Assembly (NCBI RefSeq): GCF_001641265.1
Contig: NW_020167576.1
Span: forward strand, 1 to 24,531
Direction: 5' to 3'
DNA from: Pseudogymnoascus destructans
Taxonomy: Eukaryota > Ascomycota > Leotiomycetes > Thelebolales > Thelebolaceae
Length of the DNA stretch: 24,531 bases
Shown here: positions 10,424 to 19,500 of the stretch, one piece after another
Layout of the letters: every line of letters starts with the position of its first letter
Position numbering within the stretch: the first letter of the stretch is position 1
Position numbers and translations under genes: made by a program
The notes under the pieces: model-generated
Seen by the model: only the letters and a program-made list of their open reading frames with translations
Database searches by the model: none
Told to the model about the DNA's origin: nothing

Positions 10424-11334
10424 TGTAATGGTGGGTGCACCAGATGTGAGAATCTAGCCACCCAAGGAAGGGATGAATTTACTAAGACAACACACTGTCT
10501 TAGAAAACAGAGCCAAAGGGTCGTAGCTTAGACTATTCCACAACGCAGCAATCAGGTGTGTGATGTAGTGAAGTGGTTCAGACAAGTTGCAACAAATGTT
10601 GAGTCTGGGAACTCAGGGGTAAGTCAGAGGTTAACACCTCACTGACTTTTCAGAAACAAGGAGTAACAAGATGAATGCTTGGAAGCTTGGAAAAGACGTG
10701 GAAGTATGTGATAGTCGATTTACTGTATTGTCTGCTTGCCCTTTCTTAAGGAAAGGGCAATCCTATTTATGCTAAAGGAGTGTAGTTCTCTCATTTTCCA
10801 AGACTTTCCATGACTTACCAGGCTTGGTAACTGTAGTCGACGTAAGAGAATCCCATAGAACCATCTCTTAGGTTCGTAGCCTATAGGAAGTAAAAGGAGG
10901 TCCAAGGTCAGAGTACCCCTATAGACAAATTATGTCATAGACAAATTATGTCATAACTTAACCAATATTTGTGGGTAACTAAAGAGCGATGACATGTAAT
11001 GAATCATAGAGGTTCGTAGGAGCTTTTAGAGCTATCGTTCATGCTCCTAGGCCTCTAGTTGGTAGAGATATGTCATGTGGTAGTATGAGTGATGTCATGT
11101 AATGAATCATAGAGGGTTGTAGAGATATGCTATGTGGTAATATCGGCCCAGTAACTAAGGAGCGATGACGTGTAATGAATCATAGATGGTTGTAGCAATC
11201 GTTGAGTAGTATTGCTCTTGTTGTTGGTGTGATAAGCCAAAATATGTATAGTGACTTGTAGGTTTGAGGAGGAGATTTCCAAGTTTGCTCTTGAGTTTGA
11301 TAGCAAACTGAGTGCAACGAATGTCAGTATGACA
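10424..11334 (-). repeat. 5' LTR of copy 1
   Basis: 911 bp, TG...CA, with a clean TSD outside. It carries three U3 repeat units (starts 10988, 11091, 11164). The TATA-like ATAAATA (coding strand) is at 10764-10770. The dyad GCCCTTTC-N5-GAAAGGGC is at 10738-10758, and the predicted start region of the transcript is at 10737. Confidence 0.95.
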
Positions 11335-11657
11335 CCACTGTCCCACCCGTAAACTAAACTGGGAGTTGGATGATCCACGGGGATAACCCGTTATGTTGGG
11401 TGTAAAAACCCACTGTTTCCCAGCGGGAAAGTCCGTTTCCCTCAACAGTTAGCCCACCCAAATGATCACACGTGACCCCGCGGCTACCCAGAGTCTACTC
11501 CCTAGAATGAGAGACGAGAAGGCATCCTTACAATAGGGCAAAGTATGGGAAGGGCTTTTCCATGAAAGAGGAAAGTTGTGCTAAAGTTGTAAAGTTAGTT
11601 GGGATATCTACAGCTACTTGACAGGTTCGTGCATTATGACCAGTCTTTCCACAAGTA
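11335..11657. repeat. Right part of the repeat split by copy 1, ending GGCATCCTTACAA, then short unique DNA
   Basis: After the TSD the sequence continues the repeat seen at 4288-4676. Weak similarity to the tandem unit at 14868-14990 is visible around CACGTGACC (about 11469) and GAGAGACGAGAAGGC. The exact block GGCATCCTTACAA closes it at 11521-11533 and also closes the tandem unit at 14976-14988. From 11534 to 11657 I see no gene. TA at 11656-11657 is the target duplication of the pogo element. Confidence 0.45.
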
Positions 11658-11705
11658 ACGTAAGTCATGGTGTAACCGGAGAATGGCGTAAACGGGATAG
11701 TGGGG
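11658..11705 (+). repeat. Left terminal inverted repeat of the pogo element
   Basis: Starts ACGTAAGTCATGG directly after TA. It matches the reverse complement of 15126-15174 over nearly its full length. Confidence 0.9.
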
Positions 11706-12453
11706 AATATTGAGCATCAAGAGTATCACCAAACCAATGTAAACCCCCAACATGGTGCGAAAGCATAGTCAGAAAGCTGAAGAACTAGAAGTTTTATTGG
11801 CATAAGCTGTTGCTGGAGTTAAATCCGGATTATACAAATCTTCGTACAGTGCTGCAAAGGCTTTACACCTTCGGCCAGATGCAGTCCTTCAACGCGTTAA
11901 TGGGAAACTGTCATGGAGAGAAGCTCGACAACAACAACAACTGCTATCGCCAGCGCAAGAGCAGACACTTTTAAAGTGGATTAAGGTGCTAACAATTAGT
12001 GGATATGCTCCTAGTCACCGTATATTGCGGGATATTGCGGGATATTGCTGACGAAATCCATGTCAACCGATGCCGTGTTTTCGAACTGTCGCACCCTAAC
12101 AGTCAACATGCCCAACACACTCATCACGAAGAGATTCCGAACTTTCCCCTTGGACAAGACTGGGTCCCACGGTTTATAAAACGACATCCGCATTTACAAA
12201 TCCAACTAGGCAGACGGGTCGAAGCACAAAGAATGAGTGGAGTTACAAAAGATGTGTTAACGGGGTGGTTTGACGCGTACAAGGACCTTGTGGCGCGTCT
12301 AGGAATACAAGAACACAACGTGTATAACATGGATGAAACTGGATTTTCGATTGGCACTATGGAGTGTACTCGGATCATCGTTGATTCTACACTCCGTACA
12401 TGTCACCAGGCACACCAAGGCCGGCAGGAATGGGTGTCTGCTGTTGAATGCAT

Positions 12454-13073
12454 TGTCATACTGACATTCGTTGCACTCAGTTTGCTATCAAACTCAAGAG
12501 CAAACTTAGAAATCTCCTCCTCAAACCTACAAGTCACCATACATATCTTTGCTTATCACACCAAACAACAAGAGCAATACTACTCAAAGATTGCGGCAAA
12601 CTCTTCTACTACATCTGTTTATGCGACATACATCACGGCATATCTCTATAAGCGTTTGAAGTGTTTGTAGGGCGTTCTCTTTGCTGAGTTCATCCTTAAT
12701 AGAGCTGAGAACTACACTCCTTTGGCATAAATAGGATTGCCCTTTCCTTAAGAAAGGGCAAGCAGGCAATACAGTAAATCGACTAGCACATACTTCTACG
12801 TCTTTTCCAAGCTTCCAAGCATTGATCTTGTTATTCTCTGTTTTTGAAAAGTCAGTGAGGTGCTAACCTCTGACTTACCCCTGAGTTCTCAGACTCAACA
12901 TTTGTTGCAACTTGTCTAAACCACTTCACCACATCATGCACCTGATTTCTGCGTTGTGGAATAGTCTAAGCTACAACCCTTTGGCTCTGTTTCCTAAGAC
13001 AGTGTGTTGTCTTAGTAAATTCATCCCTTCCTTGGGTGGCTAGATTCTCATATCTGGTGCACCCACCATTACA
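12454..13073 (+). repeat. Solo LTR with a 63-bp inverted gag insert, TSD TGCAT
   Basis: This LTR lies opposite to those of copies 1 and 2 (TGTCATAC...CATTACA on plus). It is flanked by TGCAT at 12449-12453 and 13074-13078, so it inserted into the transposase gene. It is only 620 bp because much of U3 is missing. At 12644-12706 it holds a piece matching plus-strand 20688-20750 of copy 2, that is, antisense gag. Read on minus, this piece encodes SSIKDELSKE followed by LQTLIE as in Gag. The R/U5 side and TATA box are retained. Confidence 0.95.
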
Positions 13074-13806
13074 TGCATCTGTATGGATGGAACGACCATT
13101 AACCCTCTTATTATATTCAAGGGTCGGAACGTCTTACAAAACTGGATCCCTCCTGAGGTTATTGATAAATGGCACTTCTCTGCTAATACAAAGGGTTGGA
13201 CAAGCAACTTACATGGCATCGAGTGGTTAAAACGCGTGTTTGAACCAGCAACGCATGCGAAAGTGACATCTAATGGAGCACAACAACAACAGTTACTCAT
13301 ATGCGATGGCCACAACAGTTATATAAGTGGAGGCTTTATATCCCATTGTATGCAAAATCGAATATCTATCCTTGTCCTCCCACCGCACACTTCCCATGTG
13401 TTGCAACCACTCGATGTTGCAGTCTTCGACCATTGAAAAAACATCTCACAAGTGCGCTCTCACATTTGAATGAAGCGCAACTTACACGCATACAAAAAGC
13501 AGAATGGTTATCTGCATACATCAAAGCGAGAGCAATTGCGCTATCTACTCATAATATTACATCTGCGTGGGGGGGTGCTGGTCTACAACCTTTCCAACCT
13601 CAACGGGTGATCCGGATGGTGACGCTCCAACAGACAGATGTGACAGATGATCAACCAAAAACACCAACTGAGTACGATATTTTTGACAATGTCTTTCAGA
13701 ACAGTAGTCCACCCGACTGTTCTATATTGCGCAAAGCGAACACTGTCCTGGTTGCAGCCTTAGAGACGCGGACACTCCTAAACACACCCACTACTCGATA
13801 TATCCN

Positions 13807-14743
13807 TGTCATACTGACATTCGTTGCACTCAGTTTGCTATCAAACTCAAGAGCAAACTTAGAAATCTCCTCCTCAAACCTACAAGTCACCATACATATC
13901 TTGGCTTATCACACCAACAACAGAAGCAATACTACTCAACGATTGCTGCAAACTCTTCTACTACATCTGTTTATGCTACATACATCACGGCATATCATTT
14001 GGACACTCATTGAACAAGTTATTAAGAAAATCTCCTCCTTAAGGGGGTGGGCCAATACTACCACATGGCATATCTCTACCAACTAGAGGCCTAGGAACAT
14101 GAACGATAGCTCTAGAAGCTTCTACAACCCTCTATGATTCATTACACGTCATCGCTCCTTAGTTACCCACAAGATTGGTTAAGTTATGACATAATTTGTC
14201 TATAGGTACTCTGACCTTGGACCTCCTTTTCACTTCCTATAGGCTAGGAACCCAAGAGATGGTTCTATGGGATTCTCTTACGTTCACTACATGATTAGCA
14301 AGCTAGTTGTGGGTCGCACTTGATTTCTAATACATTTACCAAGCCTGGTTAGTCATGGAAAGTCATGGAAAATGAGAGAACTACACTCCTTTGGCATAAA
14401 TAGGATTGCCCTTTCCTTAAGAAAGGGCAAGCAGGCAATACAGTAAATCGACTAGCACATACTTCTACGTCTTTTCCAAGCTTCCAAGCATTGATCTTGT
14501 TATTCTCTGTTTTTTGAAAAGTCAGTGAGGTGCTAACCTCTGACTTACCCCTGAGTTCTCAGACTCAACATTTGTTGCAACTTGTCTAAACCACTTCACC
14601 ACATCATACACCTGATTGCTGCGTTGTGGAATAGTCTAAGCTACAACCCTTTGGCTCTGTTTCCTAAGACAGTGTGTTGTCTTAGTAAATTCATCCCTTC
14701 CTTGGGTGGCTAGATTCTCATATCTGGTGCACCCACCATTACA
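13807..14743 (+). repeat. Solo LTR without target duplication
   Basis: 937 bp, same orientation as 12454-13073 and of the copy-2 LTR subfamily (nearly identical to the reverse complement of 15637-16572). Left flank (ATCC plus an ambiguous N at 13806) and right flank (TCAAT) do not match. So one flank was deleted, or the LTR results from recombination between two elements. Confidence 0.9.
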
Positions 14744-14744
14744 T

Positions 14745-14990
14745 CAATCTCCTTAAGTACCCGAAACAGGTCCGACTCGGCTAACCTGCCTTCACTCTCA
14801 CCACGTGACTGTGACTTGTCCGACTCAGATACCTTCCGTCACTGAGGGAGAGGAACCCCCGTTGGGTCAATCTCCTTAAGTACCCGAAACGGGTCTGACT
14901 CGGCTAACCTGCCTTTACTCTTATCACGTGACCGTAACCTGCCCGACTCAGATCCTTTCTGTCACTGAGGGACAGGCATCCTTACAACAG
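14745..14990. repeat. Two tandem copies of a 123-bp unit
   Basis: Units start at 14745 and 14868, each with CAATCTCCTTAAGTACCCGA. Both then carry AAACRGGTCYGACTCGGC, CACGTGAC, a GACTCAGAT block and CACTGAGGGA. They are about 90% alike. The second unit ends GGCATCCTTACAA at 14976-14988, then abuts the transposase C-terminus. A diverged relative lies at 4288-4676. No coding content. Confidence 0.85.
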
Positions 14991-15125
14991 CGACAAATAT
15001 CACTGTACCTGACCAAACTGAGAATGTCGAGGAGGATGAGAACCCAGAAGAAGTATATGACTGCATTATAGTTGAATACTAAAGTAATAATACTCTACTT
15101 TTCGCTTTCTTCGTGGTCAGTCTTC

Positions 15126-15174
15126 CCCCACTATCCCGTTTACGCCATTCTCCCGGTTATGCCACGACTTACGT
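15126..15174 (-). repeat. Right terminal inverted repeat of the pogo element
   Basis: Reverse complement of the left terminus with a one-base insertion and about three mismatches. It is followed by TA at 15175-15176. Confidence 0.9.
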
Positions 15175-15252
15175 TACAGAACGTAGGTGACCTGAGCATC
15201 CCCCCAACCTAGGCTGACCCACTCCACTTCCGGCAAAATCTCAGCTGACACC

Positions 15253-15261
15253 CATAAATAA
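15253..15261 (+). promoter_or_regulatory. Possible TATA box of the disrupted small gene
   Basis: CATAAATAA stands 56 bases before the ATG at 15317, with a C/A-rich leader between, as in many ascomycete promoters. Confidence 0.3.
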
Positions 15262-15316
15262 ATCTTCAACTTCCGACCTTCGACCTTCTGTCAACAACAG
15301 CACCAACTCCACCACG

Positions 15317-15636
15317 ATGGGGCCCATCAAGCTTGACAATAATGTATGAATACATTACCAATGGATTGATAATTCTACTAACAACCACAACCTATAAGGC
15401 CTACAAACTCCTTGCTGAACGCCTGACTGCCCCCTTCTCTGCCTACCAATTTCACAGCATGTAACCAAATCCGTCGAATGCTCCGGCTGTAACCCGCCTT
15501 CGACCTCCTCAGAGTCGTCATGCGCCTATCATTCTGTCGTCTCGGCCATTTACAAGATGCAAGGCAGTCAGCTAGGCTGACCTGCTGGTCCTCGGCGATA
15601 GGGCGCGTCGCCGTCGCCCTGTCCAGAGCAATTTCC
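15317..15636 (+). pseudogene. Candidate 5' end of an unknown gene split by copy 2
   Basis: ATG 15317 (MGPIKLDNN) is followed by a good fungal intron (15344-15398: donor GTATGA, branch CTACTAAC at 15375-15382, acceptor AAG). The second exon encodes AYKLLAERLTAPFSAYQFHS. It ends at a TAA near 15462 unless a second intron (donor GTAACC near 15461, acceptor CAG near 15509) is removed. With that intron removed the frame stays open to the copy 2 insertion and, past one TSD, to a TAG near 22470. The later part is Arg/Ser-rich and not convincing as protein. I do not recognise a family. Exon 1 and its intron are the best-supported part. Confidence 0.25.
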
Positions 15637-16572
15637 TGTAATGGTGGGTGCACCAGATATGAGAATCTAGCCACCCAAGGAAGGGATGAATTTACTAAGA
15701 CAACACACTGTCTTAGGAAACAGAGCCAAAGGGTTGTAGCTTAGACTATTCCACAACGCAGCAATCAGGTGTATGATGTGGTGAAGTGGTTTAGACAAGT
15801 TGCAACAAATGTTGAGTCTGAGAACTCAGGGGTAAGTCAGAGGTTAGCACCTCACTGACTTTTCAAAAACAGAGAATAACAAGATCAATGCTTGGAAGCT
15901 TGGAAAAGACGTAGAAGTATGTGCTAGTCGATTTACTGTATTGTCTGCTTGCCCTTTCTTAAGGAAAGGGCAATCCTATTTATGCCAAAGGAGTGTAGTT
16001 CTCTTATTTTCCATGACTTTCCATGACTAACCAGGCTTGGTAAATGTATTAGAAATCAAGTGCGACCCACAACTAGCTTGCTAATCATGTAGTGAACGTA
16101 AGAGAATCCCATAGAACCATCTCTTGGGTTCCTAGCCTATAGGAAGTGAAAAGGAGGTCCAAGGTCAGAGTACCTATAGACAAATTATGTCATAACTTAA
16201 CCAATCTTGTGGGTAACTAAGGAGCGATGACGTGTAATGAATCATAGAGGGTTGTAGAAGCTTCTAGAGCTATCGTTCATGTTCCTAGGCCTCTAGTTGG
16301 TAGAGATATGCCATGTGGTAGTATTGGCCCACCCCCTTAAGGAGGAGATTTTCTTAATAACTTGTTCAATGAGTGTCCAAATGATATGCCGTGATGTATG
16401 TAGCATAAACAGATGTAGTAGAAGAGTTTGCAGCAATCGTTGAGTAGTATTGCTTCTGTTGTTGGTGTGATAAGCCAAGATATGTATGGTGACTTGTAGG
16501 TTTGAGGAGGAGATTTCTAAGTTTGCTCTTGAGTTTGATAGCAAACTGAGTGCAACGAATGTCAGTATGACA
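15637..16572 (-). repeat. 3' LTR of copy 2
   Basis: 936 bp, TGTAATGG...ATGACA. It contains one U3 unit in place of three, plus a segment (about 16320-16435) absent from the copy 1 LTRs. Its self-priming site (15941-15950) has the T/A variant, unlike its partner LTR. Confidence 0.95.
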
Positions 16573-16575
16573 TGA

Positions 16576-16585
16576 TCCCCCTTTT
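16576..16585 (-). other. Polypurine tract of copy 2
   Basis: AAAAGGGGGA on the coding strand, three bases before the 3' LTR and overlapping the TAA stop of gag-pol. This is the expected site for plus-strand priming. Confidence 0.85.
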
Positions 16586-19500
16586 AAGGACGTTTGTTGG
16601 CTGTCTGCTTGCCCTTTAGCCAGTTGGCTTTCTTAGAAAGAAATTCTAGAATGAGCTTAGATGCATTTTTTAGATTTCTCTTAGGCTCCCAAGTGTTGTC
16701 ACTTGTAGGATAGCCTTTCCACTTAACGAGGAAGTAGTCCTGACCTCTAAGTGTCTTTTTGTCAAGGATAGACTCTACTTCATATTCTGGTTGATCCAAG
16801 ATCAGAACAGGAGGTGGAGGAGACTGAAGTGGTCTTAAGGAACTTTCTTGTGCCTTAGACAAGAGAGATGCATGGAAGACATTATGGATAGTCCAAGTAG
16901 GTGGTAATGCAAGCTCGAAAGCATTCTTGCCAATAGTCCTTGTGATCTTAAAAGGTCCAAGTCTTTTAGTATCAAGTTTGTCTGAAGGTCTAGTAGTTGT
17001 GATATGTCTTCTAGACAAAAAGACTTGATCACCAACTTTGAATTGTGGTGCAACCACCCCCCTGTTAAAGGCCTGAGCCTGCTCGTCTTGTGCACGCTGT
17101 ATTTGAACCTTGAGATAGTCCTGGAGGCCCTTAAGGTAGATGATTCTTTCAGTAGCAGAAGGGTTTTTGAAATTTTCAGGGCAATTCAGTTCTGCCACTT
17201 CAAACCTAGGGTGATAACCATAGTTTGCATAGAAAGGTGTCTCTTTTGTGGTGTTAGAGACTGTGTTGTTGTAAGCAAATTCTGCAAGATGGAGAAGATC
17301 TGCCCAGTTGTCTTGAGCATAGTTTGTATAAATTCTTAGATATTGTTCAAGTACAGAGTTGACTCTCTCTGTCTGGCCATCTGTTTGAGGGTGATAAGCT
17401 GTAGAGAAGCGTTGTTCCATGTTTAAGAGTTTAGAGAACTCCTTAAAAAAGTTTGAAGTGAAAACTGCTCCCCTATCTGAGATCCAGTGTCCAGGAATTC
17501 CATGATATTTAAAGACCACCTTGAGGAATAGCCACGCAAGTTCAGAAGCTGTGATAGTCTCATTGCAAGGCTCAAAGTGTGCCATTTTTGTGAGCCTTTC
17601 TACCACCACAAGGATAGAGTCATAAGGGGTAGCACCCCCTTTTGGGATAGAAGGAGGCAACTTGACTATAAAGTCAATGGATATGGAGTCCCATGGGCGT
17701 TCTGGTATAGGTAGAGGCTGCAAGAGGCCATAGGGCTTTTGCCGTGTAGGTTTGTTCAAGTTGCAAGTAGTGCAAGAAGATATATAGTCTTGAAGAGTAG
17801 TCCTTAGACTAGGCCAGTAGAACTTTCTTGTTAGAAGTTCATAAGTTTTTGCAAAGCCAAAGTGCCCTGCAGCTGGAGCATCATGGAACTGCTGTAGGAG
17901 GTGTAGCTGTAATCGTTTATCCCTTGGGACATAGATATAGTTCTTGAATAAGAGAAGTCCATGCTGATTTTTTGAGAAATTCTGTAGTCCAACTTTCTCA
18001 AGAGAGGAACCTTTCTTCTGGAGGTATTCCAAAGTTCTTTTCGCAAAGGGATCATGGTTGTAAGCATCTTTGAATGCTTTAAGAAGTGTTGCTGAGGGTG
18101 TATAGTCTTTAAAGGTCTCTGGTTCCTGAGAAGAGGTAATGGGGGCAACTTGGTCTTGAGGGGATAAGTTTACCCCTAAGTCCTCTGTAGTACTAGGGTT
18201 GCTTAAAGATGCTGCTATAAGCTTTGCTGAGTCTAGCAGAGCCTTTGTATTGCTAGTTTTAGCAGAATCTTGGTAGTCATGTCTTCTTGAGAGGAGATCT
18301 GCTCTTTGATTCTTGGCCCCTGAGACATGTTTTATAACAAAGTCAAAACCTCCTAGTTGTTCAGACCACCTTGCTTGTCGTCGATTGAGCTGTTTAGTGG
18401 TTGTAAAGGTCAAGAGATTTGAATGGTCACTGTAAATAGTGATAGGATAGTTTGCCCCTTCAAGGTAGCATCTCCAATGCTTTAGAGAACATACTATGGC
18501 AAGCAGTTCCTTGTCTGTAATGGGATAGTTTTGTTCAGCTGCTGATAGCTTTCTTGAGTAAAATGCCACAGGCTGTAGCTCTTCTTGTTTGTCTTTTGGA
18601 GCTTGGTATAAGATTCCAGAAATGGCAAAATCTGAGGCATCTGTCTCAAGAGTGGCAGGTTTCAAGGGGTTAAAGTGTAGTAACATTTTCCCTTCTTTAA
18701 ATTCTCCTTTAAGAGCATCGAAAGCATCTTGCTGTGTCTTATCCCAGTGATACAAAGTGTCCTTGTGAAGTAATTGAGTAAGGGGTAAAGCCAAGGATGT
18801 ATATCTTGGTATAAACCTCCTGTAATAGTTGGCAAACCCAAGGAAAGACTGAACCTCTTTAATGCTGGAAGGAATAGGCCACGTTTGTACTGCTTTTGTC
18901 TTTTCAGGGTCCATCTGAATGCCTTCTGTTGAAATTCTATGTCCTAAGAAATCAACTTGAGACATATGGAAAAGACATTTCTCAAGTTTGCAAAAGAGTT
19001 GTGCTTGAGATAGCTTCTCTAAGACTTGTCTAACATGTAGAACATGCTCTTGAGTGTCTAAAGAGTATATAAGAATGTCGTCTAAGTAGACAACAACAAA
19101 GATATCCAAGTAAGGTCTTAGAATATCATTCATGAGAGCTTGGAAAGAAGCAGGTGCATTGGCAAGCCCAAAAGGCATTACCTGGTATTCAAAATGACCA
19201 TAGCGTGTTCTGAATGCTGTCTTCCACTCATCACCTTCCTTGATGCGTATCAGGTTATAAGCTCCCCTGAGATCTAACTTGGTAAAGATCCTTGCTGAAG
19301 AGAGCCTATCTATGAGCTCAGGGATAAGGGGTAAAGCATATCTGTTTTTAACAGTGACTGCATTAAGGCCCCTATAATCAACACAGAGACGCAAGGAGCC
19401 ATCTTTCTTCTTGACAAAGAGAATGGGAGCTCCTGCTGGTGAGGAAGAAGTTCTGATAAAGCCAGAACTAAGGTTCTCATCTAGGTATTCTCTGAGAGTT

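Larger units (their letters stand above)
4677..11334 (-). mobile_element. Ty3/gypsy chromovirus copy 1 (defective), TSD CCACT
   Basis: A complete but defective LTR retrotransposon of 6658 bp. It is bounded by 5-bp target duplications CCACT at 4672-4676 and 11335-11339. Its LTRs begin TGTAATGG and end ATGACA on the plus strand. Gene order read from right to left is 5' LTR, PBS, gag, pol, polypurine tract, 3' LTR. It belongs to the same family as copy 2 (15637-22363), with internal regions nearly identical apart from indels. Its LTRs belong to a different subfamily, with extra U3 repeats. Confidence 0.95.
11752..15082 (+). pseudogene. Dead pogo/Fot1 (DDE_1) transposase
   Basis: The reading starts at ATG 11752, and 51 bases later an in-frame TAA (11803) breaks the N-terminal helix-turn-helix region. 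A tandem duplication of CGGGATATTG (12028-12047) shifts the frame. The frame then runs through a CENP-B-type second DNA-binding domain (DWVPRFIKRHPHL) to the first catalytic Asp in NMDETGF (codon 12332). A solo LTR interrupts at 12454-13073, and reading resumes exactly across the TGCAT duplication. The second Asp is in LICDGHNS (13305) and the third in LQPLDVAVF (13413), with 35 residues between them as in DD35D pogo/Fot1 enzymes. A one-base loss near 13429 changes frame again. Coding-like sequence runs to 13805, where another LTR begins. The C-terminus is recognisable at about 14990-15082, an acidic tail ending DCIIVEY. Roughly 80-100 codons between are missing (estimated from family memory). 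The gene is not functional. Confidence 0.9.
11658..15174 (+). mobile_element. Fot1/pogo-type DNA transposon, interrupted by two solo LTRs
   Basis: Inverted termini of about 48 bp lie at 11658-11705 and 15126-15174. Both start ACGTAAGTC (outer end) and share GAATGGCGTAAACGGGATAG, with only a few mismatches and one indel. TA flanks both ends (11656-11657 and 15175-15176), the target duplication of the Tc1/mariner superfamily. Removing the two LTR insertions and one TSD leaves about 1.96 kb, close to a typical Fot1-like length. The inner 3' part of the transposase is replaced by LTR and tandem-repeat DNA. Confidence 0.9.

Noticed and set aside
12584..12769. Separate small gene on the minus strand encoding a Gag-like peptide
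   Set aside because: Explained as the 63-bp gag fragment inserted in a solo LTR, flanked by LTR sequence.
16293..16544. Open frame of about 83 codons recurring in several LTRs (also near 22084-22383 and 13807-14086)
   Set aside because: It recurs only because the LTRs are nearly identical. It lies in U3, differs by frameshift in the copy 1 LTRs and shows no domain.
17004..17339. Plus-strand frame of about 111 codons inside copy 2 (and its twin at 6057-6359)
   Set aside because: Antisense shadow of the integrase/GPF-Y part of Gag-Pol. No independent start or motif.
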